A DNA stretch of 64,000 bases, taken from contig OX421506.1 of NCBI GenBank assembly GCA_949126835.1, positions 19,049,215 through 19,113,214 of the forward strand, given 5' to 3'. Under the pieces are notes generated by a model that worked only from the letters and a program-made list of their open reading frames with translations, did no database searches and was not told where the DNA came from. Position 1 is the stretch's first letter, and each line of letters starts with the position of its first letter. The stretch comes from Anisus vortex. Lineage: Eukaryota > Mollusca > Gastropoda > Planorbidae. The translations under genes and the position numbers were made by a program. Shown here one piece after another: positions 48,645-59,610 of this stretch.

Positions 48645-48745
48645 AGCAGCAGCCAATGAAGAAAACAAGGTTGAAGGTCGCAACAGAAAAGCGACACCTC
48701 AGAAAATCCATTGACGTCAGCTCCGCCCCTGCATGACGTCAAGCC
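48645..48745. promoter_or_regulatory. Candidate regulatory cluster: CCAAT, two CRE, GC box
   Basis: agccaatgaa at 48651-48660, perfect TGACGTCA at 48712-48719 and 48734-48741, with ctccgcccct between them. It lies in intron 11, about 400 bp upstream (minus sense) of exon 12. It could be an internal promoter or enhancer; no initiation evidence exists. Confidence 0.3.
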
Positions 48746-49255
48746 ACACATCCGTGCCCTCGATGGAACCGTCGCTTCCTGGCAAAGAATTGGCCTTATT
48801 AGACACCTCCAAACACACAAGCAGCCATGAAATTGACAAAAGGATGGTCTTCATCGACACAAATGGACAAACATCTTATCGGACAGGCCTTTTACGTAGC
48901 ATAAACTTATTTGTTACTGTCTAAAATAGGTAAACTAATTCCAATATAATATGTACAAATAAAAGGTTTTGATGCCGTCTCTGTTAAAATACGTTCTCAC
49001 TACAGTTTTTATTGTAATAGTGTTAGTTATTCTTTCTCTTTTAACGAAAAAATGTAATAATGTGTTCCTCCGTCATCTTGACGGGCATAACCACTAGTAT
49101 ATTATAAAAAAAAGGTTGTCAAAGCGTCTCTGTTAATGAAGCACGTGTTGGAGTCACGCGTTCGCAAGCGGATGCTAGAATCATGGTTCTAGATTTCAAC
49201 AATTTAATAACACGGGGGAGAGGGTGGAGCCATCCAGACCCAGGATAACAATCCT

Positions 49256-49527
49256 AGTAAAGTACCCGTCGGACCGAATTGATCCATAGGTCCAATAAAG
49301 CAGCGTTCACCAGTTTCTGTGGCCACGGCATACTAGGTGATTGTGTGGCCAGCACTATGCACAGCCGCCTTTACTTTACCCCAACTAAGGTCATGTACTC
49401 ATCAGAACTGGGTAGACTCAGGGACACCCTCCAGACCCGGGAAAAAATCCTAGCCTGCACCAAGATTTGAACCCGGGACCTTCGGCTCGCCATTCGAACG
49501 CGCTGCCGCTCGGTTACCGTCCCCCAA
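49256..49527 (-). mobile_element. tRNA-derived SINE, copy 5 (best preserved)
   Basis: Minus sense: A-box-like taaccgagcggcagcg, B box gggttcaaatc, body ending gtccgacgggtactttac. About 270 bp. Confidence 0.85.
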
Positions 49528-49644
49528 CAATCCTAGCCTTCATCACAATTCAAACAACCTGCTGGACCTTTGGGTCCGCCAGCAGGCCATCTCTCCCCCC
49601 CCCCCCCACCCACATAAAATACTAAGATATAGGGCCTACCACAC

Positions 49645-49809
49645 CTTTCGTTCTGTGTTCCTTGTAGTCCGTCCCCAGAGACTCAAACGACGGCCTCGTA
49701 GCATACAGATTTTCATCAGACTCCTGGGGCAATGCCGACATCACGGGCTTAAACTTCAGGACCTTCTGACGCCCCTGCATAATGGAAGTGGCGACAAATC
49801 GTTGCATGC
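49645..49809 (-). CDS. Exon 11 (165 nt, longest found)
   Basis: Acceptor ...gctgtcccag; donor gtgtgg is weak. Only the phase-1 frame is open. The peptide starts MQRFVATSIMQGRQKVLKFK and ends near DYKEHRTK, with GC content well above the flanks. Its internal ATGs are not needed as starts because the frame continues from exon 10. The alternative donor 4 nt downstream would leave a different phase. The 26-nt next exon fits the donor chosen here. Confidence 0.75.
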
Positions 49810-49988
49810 CTGGGACAGCAAAAAATAAAAACCAATTTTTTTAACAATATACATTTTTAAACATTATTTTCAATTCACCTCTCCTCAATGAACTAAAAAA
49901 TTGACATCGTGTTGTTGATATGTTGTTGTTGTGTGGATTTTGTTTTTGGCTTGGGGTGGGGGGGGGGGCATTGTGCAGATATTGAAAC

Positions 49989-50227
49989 AGTACCCGTCGG
50001 ACGAAATTGATCGATAGGGCCGATGAAGCATACTCGGGGATTGTGTGGCCAGCAATATGCACAGCCGCCTTTACTTTACCCCAACTAAGGTCAGGTACCC
50101 ATCAGAGCTAGGTAGACTCAGAAACACCCTCGTCATGGGAAATAAATCCTAGCCTCCACCAGGATTCGAAGCCACGACCTATGTATCGCCAGTCGAACGC
50201 GCTGCCGCTCGTCCACTGTGCCCCATT
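49989..50227 (-). mobile_element. tRNA-derived SINE, copy 6
   Basis: As copy 5, with a deletion around the ctgtggccacggcat block. B box gcttcgaatcc. Confidence 0.8.
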
Positions 50228-50298
50228 TGTGCAGATAAATTTTTTTTTTTTTTATTTTTTTTTTAAGAATATAAGGAAGTAAAAAAAAATGAATTCAC

Positions 50299-50343
50299 CT
50301 GGTATATCTTCTCCTTTTTTGATGACACTTTCCTTTGAATCAC
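50299..50343 (-). CDS. Micro-exon 10 (45 nt)
   Basis: Acceptor ...atttaacag and donor gtgaat. The phase-1 frame reads DSKESVIKKGEDIP and is open. It has the same length as exons 5 and 6. Confidence 0.7.
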
Positions 50344-50712
50344 CTGTTAAATAAAAACAGAGCAAAACCATAGACCCACAAATATGCAAATTAGATTTTT
50401 TTTTTAAATGACTTTGTGGTTTAATATCTATTAGTTAAGCTCCTTACACACACACATGAGGTAAATGGCGCCTGGATAGATGGCTTCGACAACTTCTATT
50501 ATTAGCTCACGGCGGTTTAGCTAACATGCCCAGTTTCCAACATTTTGAACTTTAAGGCTAAATATGTCAGGATTATATTCTCAATCCCCTCCCCCCTTCC
50601 CCCACACACAAACACACATGCCCTCTTCTTTGCTGGCAAGGCAAGTTTCCCCCCAATTCACGGTTATTTGACATTTCATAAATGGAAGATCGAAAAGTTA
50701 GTTGACCATTGT

Positions 50713-50957
50713 AAAGTCCCCGTCGGACCAAACTGACCATAGGGCAGTTGAAGCAGCGTTCACCATTTTTTGTGGCCACGGCATACTAGAGGATTGTGTG
50801 TCCAGCCCAATGCCTAGCCGTATTTACTTTACCCCAACTAATGTCAGGTACTCATCATGTTCCGGTCCTGGGAACAAATCCGAGCGTCACTAAGATTCCA
50901 ACCCAGGACCTTCGGTGCGCTAGCTGTACGCGCTGCTGTTCGGCCAAAGTGCCCTAT
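50713..50957 (-). mobile_element. tRNA-derived SINE, copy 7
   Basis: Starts aagtccccgtcggaccaaac on the plus strand. Lacks part of the central region. Confidence 0.8.
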
Positions 50958-51337
50958 TTCTAGCATTGTGCTGGACACGCAATGGGTCAGATTGTCATTA
51001 TGTCACTGCTGGTAGACCTATGCAAGAGCTCCTATATAATCTCCCGTCAAGGCCGAAACTTCCTGATCTCATTGCTCGATGCAAGACGCTAGCCTAGAAT
51101 ATCTTATTGTGAAGAAATTCATTACTATAATATGCCATGATTTATGTGCTAAGAAAAGGCTAATAGTATAGGCGATAACAATACGTTAGAGAATCACTAT
51201 GCAGAAGTATTTAACAAAAAACTAAGCAGATTTGGGACACTCTAACGTAAGCGTACAATTTGACTAACTAAAACAAAAGGGAAGTCTAAAATTCATTTTT
51301 GTGTCAAAACATAATATATATAACTTGCGTTTCTTAC
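50958..51337. other. Intron 9 sequence, no feature seen
   Basis: Unique sequence between SINE copy 7 and micro-exon 9. Confidence 0.4.
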
Positions 51338-51346
51338 CTCTTCTGC
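51338..51346 (-). CDS. Micro-exon 9 (9 nt, alternative 12 nt)
   Basis: Donor gtaaga is strong. The acceptor is ambiguous between ...ccttaagcag (9 nt) and ...ccttaag (12 nt, to 51349). Both lengths keep the frame. The 9-nt version contributes RR between split codons. Exons this short cannot be found by ordinary gene finders. Numbering leaves 8 for the doubtful exon at 54795. Confidence 0.45.
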
Positions 51347-51718
51347 CTGCTTAAGGTTGAATTTGTATCATTTTCGTTGTTTTTGGAATTGCAGCACATA
51401 CATGAAATATTCATATCAACATATGCATATAAATAATGGCCATAGAAATATTAAAAAAAAAAATTGGATATTTAGATGGACAGCAAGACATTAACAGAGC
51501 AATAGAGTATCGAAGAAATATATAGATATATAAATTATAAATGGATAGAGAGAGATTGCTAGATAGGTAGGTAGATATATTTACATATTACATATAGATA
51601 AGTAAAGAGGTACGTATACTAAAAGAAAGATATGTAGGTATGTAGGTAGATAGATATGTAGGCAGGTAGTTGGATAGACAGATATGTATTTAGGTACATA
51701 GGTAGATAGATATGTAGA

Positions 51719-53455
51719 CAGTAGCGTAGCTAGGGGTGTAGCAGGGGGAGCGATCATTTTCGAAAAAAAGGGCCTTTTCGGGAAAACGCCTCGAAACACA
51801 ATTAATGCTTTTTCTAATTTTGTTCTTTAAATTGCATTTCAACAATTTAATTTATTACAATCATTTTGAATCATTCAGCGTGGCAACAGCGTGAAAGTCA
51901 AACTGATCAACTATGTTATTTTTATAACACAATTTATTTAGTGCCGTAGCAAGACCAAGACCAATAGAAAAGGAGCGTAATAGAGAAAATCATTAAAGCG
52001 TTTTATATTTAATAAAAAATTAACCTGTTTGTTATTTAATTATCAGCTTTTAAAAAAAAATCCATTCATAGCTAATACACAATTTCATTCCTCAACTTAA
52101 AAATTTATAGTTATCAACATTTGAATTTAGTTGTCAAGAAATTATTCTAGTAATAGAAGTAAAGTCTTTAATTAATGTTTGATCTCAGAATAACTGAGAT
52201 TTACTCTAACATTATTTTACATTTATTATTAAATTCATCGGACATAATGTCAAAATATTGCTATTAAGAGGAAGAGATACGTAAAAACCATACAAACTGA
52301 GTAGTTTTTTTAATGTTAAAAAATGTACATATACCTTCTTTAGTCATAAAATATTTATATAATTTTCAACTTTCTTGTGTAATTGGATAATTTTAGAGTT
52401 ATATATTGTAAGTCTTTAAATTTTTTAAAAGGAAACGAAAAAAACATATTGGAAATATTAATGTAAAGAAAACGGGTTAATAATCTCCCTTCAATTAAAT
52501 TATCCAAATTTGATGCTAGTGATACCAAACGAGTTAATTGTTTTAATATAACTAGTGTACTTCTGAAAATGCTCATCTATATTAATTTGCCTTAAATTAG
52601 GGAAAGAGTTAAATGTTTTGAAATTGATTTCACGGAAAAATATGCTCAGTTTTAATGCAAATCCATTCCAGTGGCCCAACACGTCAAGTGCTTTTGGACC
52701 CAGTTTTGTAAATGGAAGTTTAACTCACTGAAACGTGTCGCCAAGTCATACAGAAACATTGTCTTCAACAGTCACTTCTCCTCATTCAATAACGGAATTG
52801 TTTTTTCCATTAAGATACATCTTAATTGCTTCCAGACAAGAAAATAATTTATTCAAGACTTTACGTATAGGCCTACTCCGTATGACTTTCTACTAGAAGA
52901 GACTTGAGAAACTATACAATTGACTATCTTAACAATAGATTCAATCACAGATTGCAAGTCCAATGATGGGAGCTTTGCGTACACACATTCCCGAACTAAA
53001 ACAGTCGACCTCCAGTGTGATTCCCATGTAGTTTACCATGCAGCACCCACTAATTATGCGGACATACGTTGTTTTCACTTGCATTAAAGAATATTCTTGG
53101 AGGTCTTTCGCGTGCCACTGAAAATCGTTCTGCGTGCCAAGTCTGGCACGCGTGCCTTAGGTTGCCGACCTCTACTATAGAGCATTCGCGTTGATTATAC
53201 AAATACCTTTCGATACCCTATGTTCATCCCGAAAATGAGCAGTAGATCACAATTAGCTGCTAGAAAAAGAATCGTGAATGGTTAAATAAAAACTGCACTA
53301 TTATACAGTGTGTGTATCCTGAGGCCCAGGGTTTTCTTATAACACTTGATACGTACGAATTGTTAGTTATTCTATTAATCTGGAAAAGTTGCTAAAAGTG
53401 GGCCTTTTTCCTAAAATTTCGCTCCCCCTAGCGTCAAAACCTGGCTACGTCACTG
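51719..53455. mobile_element. hAT-type element with perfect 8-bp TSD
   Basis: Inverted ends CAGTAGCGTAGCTAGG and CCTGGCTACGTCACTG, with tatgtaga on both sides. Inside lies a second hAT copy. Confidence 0.85.
51860..53174 (-). mobile_element. Inner hAT copy nested in the element at 51719
   Basis: Its right end reads cgtgccttaggttgccgacc. The minus frame at 52500-52682 has HWNGFALKLSIFFREINF, matching the transposase piece near 5880. The left terminus is lost. Confidence 0.65.
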
Positions 53456-53890
53456 TATGTAGACATGTAGGTATATAGATAGATAGATATGTATTTAGGT
53501 ATGTAGGTAGATAAAAAGACTGATTTATTTCTAGCTAGACAGATATATAGACAGATACATAAATATGTAGCTGGATATGTAGGTAAATAGATACACACAT
53601 TAATATAAAGTATCACAACGTTAGAACCACTGGGATATGGACTGTCATTGATTAGATAGATCGATAGATAAATAGTCAAAAAGACAGACAGACGGATAGA
53701 AAAGTAGATAGATAGATAGATATAATGTAGATAGAAAGTACAGACAGTAGTAAACTCGATAAAACCAACAGACAGATTGATACAGTTACCAGTTACAGAG
53801 CTGCGATCTTTCCTGTGTTCATGCACGCGAGGCTCAGCTCGAGGTTCAGCTATTGTATTGAGTTAAAAGACATGATACAGATATAATAAT

Positions 53891-53894
<4 letters not shown>
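53456..53894. other. GATA-type simple sequence, no gene
   Basis: taga/gata-rich sequence into which the hAT element inserted. The 130-codon minus ORF is low complexity. Confidence 0.6.

Positions 53895-53959
<65 letters not shown>
53895..53959. repeat. TA microsatellite
   Basis: About 32 TA units, preceded by an AAT run. Confidence 0.95.
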
Positions 53960-53960
<1 letters not shown>

Positions 53961-54492
53961 CTTGAGTTATAAAATAGAAAAAGCTCTGAACAGCGACCTT
54001 TCGCTGTCCGTGTTAAGAGTCCAAGAAGAAAGACGGGAGAGTAATCACCTTTAGAATATTATTTAAAAATTAATTTAAAATAGTGATGTCCGCCATAGTG
54101 AACATCGAGTTTTTGTTGTCCGTTTAAAAGTCTGTAGAGAAAAAAAGACCGAGCTTCGTTTACGGAAAGGAGGGGCTTGAACCCTACAGAAGGGAAGCGT
54201 AACTATAACAGTATTTATAAACCATATTTGCCATCCTATTCTCAGAGTTATCTTAGGCGAAAAAGTAAAGCCAAGACATACGATCTAGTCGTAAATATTT
54301 TTTGTTTGAATTGTTAAACCAACTATCCTACATTTAAATACCAGAAAGTGAATAATTACACAGTGAGTTATACAAATTAATACGTTTATATTATGTTTTT
54401 TTTTTAAATTTGTCCTCAATAAAAACTATAAACCATTAAATGAATAAATAGAAACTGCAAGCAAACAAAATCGTATAAAAAGTTTTAAAAAA
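53960..54492. other. No feature seen
   Basis: Unique intronic sequence. Confidence 0.4.
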
Positions 54493-54745
54493 TTAATGCC
54501 GTCGGACCAAATTAATCCATAGGTCCGGTGAAGCAGCGTTCAGCAAGTTTCTGTGGCCACTGCATACTAGGGTACTGTATGGCCAGTACAATGCCCAGCC
54601 GTCTTTACTATACCCCAACATAAGTCAGGGGCCCATCAGAGCTGGGTAGACTCAGGGACACCCTCCAGACCCGGGAACAAATATTAGCCTTCACCAAGCA
54701 TTCGAACCCAGGACCTACAGTACGCCAGCCGAAAGGTTACAATTT
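54493..54745 (-). mobile_element. tRNA-derived SINE, copy 8
   Basis: From atgccgtcggaccaaattaa to a truncated tRNA-like head (cattcgaacccaggacc). Confidence 0.8.
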
Positions 54746-54794
54746 GTTTTCAATCCGTTCCTTTCCTTTAAAAGACAAAACGTTGAACTATTAC

Positions 54795-54812
54795 CTTTCT
54801 TCTTTCTTCGTT
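54795..54812 (-). CDS. Doubtful micro-exon 8 (18 nt)
   Basis: An 18-nt purine-rich segment with donor gtaata and a weak acceptor (...tgtaacaag). In the phase-1 frame it reads RRKKK. Joined directly after exon 7, the split codon would be TAA, so it could be used only when exon 7 is skipped. It may also be chance. Confidence 0.2.
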
Positions 54813-55133
54813 CTTGTTACATCCAATCGAGATTTATGAAAAAATTAAAGGCAAAAAAATTTTTGACAGATTTTTTGTTTTAAACAAATCAACATTGATG
54901 TAAAACTATTTTAAAAAAAAACTTTGAGTTTTTTTTTTTTCCATTTGCAAACTTTAAACCAAACACTAATTAACTAGCATGGTGAACGAACCTGCCTTCT
55001 TATCATTTTAAAAATATAAAAAAACACATAAACATAATTTCGTAAATCGGGGACCGAAAATTCGTAATCACCATTTTGTTTTTTATTTATGTTGACAGCA
55101 CTGTAATAATAAGCCTTGTATTTTTTTTCTTAC

Positions 55134-55154
55134 AGAAACCAGATGGTTTAACCA
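55134..55154 (-). CDS. Micro-exon 7 (21 nt)
   Basis: A T-rich tract ends in gattgatgtag and the donor is gtaaga. The phase-1 frame reads VKPSGF. With the preceding exon, the split codon becomes ATG. An upstream AG would give a 31-nt exon that breaks the frame, so the 21-nt form is preferred. Confidence 0.6.
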
Positions 55155-55205
55155 CTACATCAATCTTAAGAAAAAAAAATACTACACACATTACGAGGAC
55201 ATATA

Positions 55206-55390
55206 TTAACTATTCACGCAAGAATCACTCGATGATTACCATACGTCCATCTCCATTGATGGAAGATCCCTATGCAATCTAAGATTTGCTGATGATTTGT
55301 TGGCCGGGAGCAACAAAGAAATATAAGAGCTCACAGACAAGCTTGCGTCAGGTTTTAACTCTTCCTTGTATGCGATAACATATTTATAAG
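55206..55390 (+). pseudogene. LINE reverse transcriptase fragment
   Basis: The plus frame reads DDYHTSISIDGRSLCNLRFA followed by DDLLAGSNKEI, then a stop, then ELTDKLASG. NLRFADD is RT motif C (catalytic DD) of non-LTR elements. About 60 codons survive, with at least one stop; dead. Confidence 0.75.
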
Positions 55391-55612
55391 TAGTAATACA
55401 TACTTTTGACCCTAGAGCATTTGCAATCAAATTACCCTTAAAATTTTGGACTTTTTCCTAGGGTGTAACGGGGTCTCCACAGTACAATGAACAAGAAGAC
55501 GAAGCTATTTTCTTCTATCAAACCAACAGTTATATAGGCCAAGGCAACACATTAGTTTGTATGAGTGCATGTCCATACTGAACAAGGTACTTATCATCAT
55601 GACATAACTTAC

Positions 55613-55657
55613 TTTTCTCTAGGACCATAATCTTTGAGAGATTTCGAGATCCTCCGG
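55613..55657 (-). CDS. Micro-exon 6 (45 nt)
   Basis: Acceptor ...actgtttcag and donor gtaagt, close to ideal. The phase-1 frame reads GGSRNLSKIMVLEK. The phase-0 frame contains TAG, so phase 0 is excluded here. Confidence 0.8.
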
Positions 55658-56070
55658 CTGAAACAGTATATATTAGTATTATTAAAGTGTTATCAGAGAA
55701 CTACAAGTATGTCCTAGCATGATTGTGAAGAAAGCAAAAAACTTCTTACATTTTAAATGAAAAACTTAAAGATTTAAACTGTCTAAGTGATAACTTTAAT
55801 AGTTGGACATATTTAGCGATACGTAGGGACATGTTGAGAGAGGTAATGATAATGAATATTTAAACGAAAATGAACGACACACAGAGAAAAGAACAACAAC
55901 AGGAGTAGTATACCTTTAAAGAAAGAGATGGAGAGATAGTATGAGGGCTGTAAAAACAAAAAGAGAGGCAGAATGGTCCATATTATAAGAAAGTGAACAA
56001 TTGACAGTGAGAAATAAGAAAAAAGTTAAAATAATATATTATTATAAAATGTAAAAGTCTAAACTATTTA
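55658..56070. other. No feature seen
   Basis: Unique intronic sequence between micro-exon 6 and the TIR element. Confidence 0.4.
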
Positions 56071-56690
56071 TAACATGGACAAGTCTTAGTAATGCTGACC
56101 TTTTCAATAAGTCATGGGTTAAACGGGTTCACGAAATTCCGGTTCATTTCCGGCAACAACAAAAACGTGCTTTTGTGGGTGTTTGACAATTTATTTCAAC
56201 CTCGACGGCAAGTTCTGGTCTTGTAGAAATATACAAAGGCTACAAGATTGGTTTTGAGAAACTCGTTTTTCAGAATCAAAAAAGTGATTATGCGATAATT
56301 AATACTCGAAGTGTCAGTCGCGTTATAAGTTAAATTTAGTTCATTAATAAAATAAAGTAGTCAAGAGTAGCGTTTCTTGGTTATTAAAAAACAACACAAT
56401 CCGTAGATAGGTTACAGTAAAACAAAATCGAAAATTCGTTTGCATCACTATAAACAGGTTATTCTTCACGTCTGACGTTCATAACCCATCGTTTTCTTTC
56501 GGCAACATCTTTTGGAAATGAAATATGATGCAATCCCCTACAGCTTTTCCTACTCGCAGAACAACCAGTAACGCATCGCACAGACTTTTTTTTGTTAACA
56601 AATGAACGAACGGGACCGGAAATGTTGGTACGAGTTTAACCTTTAGGTTCACCATGCATGGAAAAATATTTAAGACTTGTCCATGAGTTA
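56071..56690. mobile_element. TIR element (MITE-like)
   Basis: Perfect 15-bp inverted ends catggacaagtctta (56074-56088) and taagacttgtccatg (56671-56685) with imperfect extension to taac/gtta. The 620-bp interior has no ORF. A flanking TA could be the target duplication. Confidence 0.6.
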
Positions 56691-56751
56691 TTCATTACTT
56701 AAAGTGTATACATAAACATAAACAAAAGATGAAGTTTTTCCTGTCACTTAC

Positions 56752-56796
56752 TTCTAGAAGAAGTTGCACTGCGGCGACGCAATCGTCCTTGTAATA
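56752..56796 (-). CDS. Micro-exon 5 (45 nt)
   Basis: Acceptor ...cttgtttcag and donor gtaagt. The phase-1 frame reads LQGRLRRRSATSSR, which again contains an RRxS-type site. It sits about 60 bp beyond a TIR-bearing element that ends near 56690. Confidence 0.8.
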
Positions 56797-57499
56797 CTGA
56801 AACAAGATTTATAAACGTAAATATACAAGTAAAAATAGTATGTGCATAAAAATCAAGAAGGCTTATAAAGATATAAACATCCAATATAGATATAAACATA
56901 GCCTACAAATAAAATATATACACATAAGAATATACATATAAATATATATATATATATATATATTTCTTAACCATAAGAACTTATATATATATATTATATA
57001 AAATAGGTTTATATCTTATAAATAAACTATATCAACATAACATATAAACTTACATTTATACATATGTGAAAAAGAATTCAAACATAAATATCAAGATGTT
57101 AATATGAACATAAATATATAAATGTGGCCATAAAATACAGATATCAATTAAAACATAAACATAAATATATAGTCTATTTACGATCATAAAATTAATAGTA
57201 TAAACAAGAAATAAAAAAAAACATGCACATAAAATTCTTAAAATAAATTTTAAAAAAAAGAAGAATATAAATGACGTAAAATTGAAGTTGGATAAGAGAT
57301 TAGCGAGATAGAGAGAGAGAGAGAGACCGGCAAGAGAGGGATAAAACAATGAGAGTGTAAATGGGATAGAAATAAAGAGGGGGGGGGGAAGAAAGATTTA
57401 AGAGGAGGATGCAAAAAAAGAAAGAGAAAGAAATAGAAAGAAAAAGTAAGGGCCAGTGAAAAAAAAAAGTCCACCTTAAAAATGAAAGCAATCATATAC
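56797..57499. other. Intron 4, low-complexity sequence
   Basis: AT-rich to 57240, then GA-rich (57300-57470). Minus ORFs reflect the polypyrimidine strand. Confidence 0.6.
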
Positions 57500-57529
57500 C
57501 TTTATACTGGCTCATGACATCATCAGATG
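57500..57529 (-). CDS. Micro-exon 4 (30 nt)
   Basis: Acceptor ...cctctttag and donor gtatat. Only the phase-1 frame is open, reading SDDVMSQYK; the other two frames contain TGA. This exon fixes the phase of the upstream half of the gene. Confidence 0.7.
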
Positions 57530-57769
57530 CTAAAGAGGAAACGATAACGTACGATTCGTCAATACATTCCTCAACGCAAGTCTTATCTCTTTTGTCTATC
57601 CAGTATATTATAAGCATTTTTATACCTTATCTATTCTTTCGTCCGTTAGGGCCACAGATGAGAACTACCTATTTTTCATTACACCTACATCTTTACCCAT
57701 GGGCTTCATCGCTGGCAAAGTGTGTAAACCACCTATACGCTTACATTATGGGAACACCGGTGTGCTAAG

Positions 57770-58140
57770 GCTTGGGGGGTATCTCCTGTTGCGCGTAGAA
57801 GGATCATTACGCTGTCAAAAGAGGATCCGAGACTCGGTGGGGAGGAAGCGATGAGTGCAACGGCCCGTCCCGACTCGCCCCTCCCGGTATTTGAATGTGA
57901 AGACCTATAGTCTGGAATTTGTGCTACCGGGAGTTACAGTGCAGGTATACGAGCGAGCCACCACGATAGTGATCCGAGGGGAATTCCGCAGGTGGGGAGA
58001 GAAGTGTAGTGCATGGACTGCGGGGGACCATGCCCTATTTTACACGACACGTCTTATAGTCGTGCCCAGGGGTGGCTAGTCTCGGACAGGATCTTGGAGT
58101 TCTCCCTCGCTTCACTCGTTAAGCCCTGGACGTAAGAGCC
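57770..58140. repeat. Unclassified dispersed repeat 'R', copy 3 (inverted)
   Basis: Ends with ctggacgtaagagcc, the reverse complement of the start of copies 1 and 2. GC-rich, with short open frames only. A small further piece (cgtcctggactaatgagcc) lies at 59980-60020. Confidence 0.55.
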
Positions 58141-58223
58141 AATCCATTTTACCTTACTCATGACATCAAACTTAGTTGCTCCCATACATACAGATGTGTT
58201 AGTTCTCCTCAACTCAATTTTAG

Positions 58224-58265
58224 CCTCTGTCTCTCTCTCTTTGTCTCTCTGTCTCTCTCTCTTTG

Positions 58266-58296
<31 letters not shown>

Positions 58297-58460
58297 CTCT
58301 CTCTGTATCTCTCTTTCTTTCTCTGTCTTTCTTAATTGTCTGTGTGTGTGTGTGTCAGTTTCTCTCTGTCTCTGTGTCTCTGTCTCTGTCTATCTGTCTC
58401 TGTCTCACATTCTCTCTCTACCTCTCTCTGTCTCTATGTCTCTGTCATTGTCAAGTTCTT
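58224..58460. repeat. CT/GT-rich microsatellite
   Basis: tctctctg-type runs with a GT tract at 58343-58357. Plus ORFs are low complexity. Confidence 0.9.
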
Positions 58461-58563
58461 GCATTGAATTAGCCCTTCGGCGGTTTTAAAATTGTATTTT
58501 GTTTTTATTTGAGCCAATAAGTCCTAGAGACACAAACACAAGAAATTTAACGGAGTAACTTAC

Positions 58564-58602
58564 ACGTATCGCCGCCCACTGCCATTGAACTGCGTCGACT
58601 GC
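58564..58602 (-). CDS. Micro-exon 3 (39 nt)
   Basis: Acceptor ...ggtttag and donor gtaagt. It encodes SRRSSMAVGGDT in the phase-1 frame. Same length as exon 2 and the same SRRSS core, so the two may be an old exon duplication (inference). Confidence 0.75.
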
Positions 58603-58681
58603 CTAAACCAATTCATTAAAAGAGAAGATATGTTAAAGATATTTTATAGATATGTTATAGATAATTTGTCCCATTTTAAAA

Positions 58682-58862
58682 CAGGGGTCGGCAACCATTT
58701 CATACAAATGTACAAAGTTGGATATTTAAGTTATTGGGCGAGCCAGAAGTCTCAAAGTCACCCGGCTCTATTCTTCAAGGAAAAGAAAACTAGATTCGCC
58801 ATCTTTGGTTGTCTACAGCGAGCTATTTAAAAAATTGCTTAGCGTAGATTGCCAACCCACTA
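58682..58862. mobile_element. Probable hAT MITE
   Basis: Starts caggggtcggcaacc and ends gattgccaacccacta. No clear target duplication. Confidence 0.5.
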
Positions 58863-58920
58863 TTTTTAGGAAATAATTGTGTGTTTTTTTCACTGGTATT
58901 TTTCCATCTTTTGTAAAGTA

Positions 58921-59240
58921 TATGTAATAACAAAGATTATAATAAGATGGACCGCTTGCTCTATTTTTAGAGTTTAGATGTTCTTTTTTTTTCTGTGCGC
59001 ATCCAAAAACTCTGTCTTAAAATGACTTCTACGCTCATACGTTTTGCCTACAGGTTTCCGCTGTATAAAACTTTCGATTTTAATTTTTCAATGTGAAAAT
59101 CACAGCGCTTAAATAAAACGGAAGAGAATAATACAAAAGGGACTCGGGAATTCTGAATAGAAGTTATTCGAGTCATACAATAGCAGAACTATTAAAGCAA
59201 GTGGTCCATCTTATTATAGTCTTTGGTAATAATTTGTATG
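58921..59240. repeat. Imperfect inverted repeat
   Basis: Arms at about 58921-58978 and 59181-59238 (ataataagatggaccgcttg against caagtggtccatcttattat), separated by about 200 bp. Possible fold-back element. Confidence 0.55.
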
Positions 59241-59571
59241 CACACATATTTAAAGAAACAATTATTTTCTTACACAATAGTTTATCTCGTTGTTGTTTTT
59301 TTAAATTATATTTTAAATTAAATTTGTTTTGGCATGTAAATGTAAGCATGTTTCTGCCAGGCGACTTAACCTTCAGAATTCTAATTGACACAAGTTCGGT
59401 CATCATATCCAGCAGAAAGAGAACACATGAAAGTTAAGCCGATAAAAACGATTTAGAGAACAGAAAACTACAGGACTTATGTTAGTAAAAAAACAAAACA
59501 GCTTCCGTCATTACAGATTAATATGGGAATTTTTTTCTTCGATGCAGTATATTAATAAAGAGATAACTTAC
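59241..59571. other. No feature seen
   Basis: Unique AT-rich intron sequence. Confidence 0.4.
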
Positions 59572-59610
59572 GTGAAAATTTTGATGATCGTCGACTCCCA
59601 GGAGATATCG
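59572..59610 (-). CDS. Micro-exon 2 (39 nt)
   Basis: Acceptor ...ttccttag and donor gtaagt, both strong. The phase-1 frame reads ISPGSRRSSKFS. It contains an RRxS motif, the consensus for basophilic kinases such as PKA. The next exon repeats SRRSS. Confidence 0.75.

Noticed and set aside
49460..49527. tRNA gene suggested by A- and B-box-like motifs
   Set aside because: The motifs belong to a SINE present in several copies; no full cloverleaf fits.
53783..53815. 23-nt exon-like segment on the minus strand
   Set aside because: Its length breaks the frame and no pyrimidine tract precedes the acceptor.
57056..57495. Minus ORFs rich in F, L, S and Y
   Set aside because: Low-complexity translation of GA- and AT-rich DNA.
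58160..58489. 109-codon Ser/Leu-rich plus ORF
   Set aside because: Translation of a CT microsatellite.
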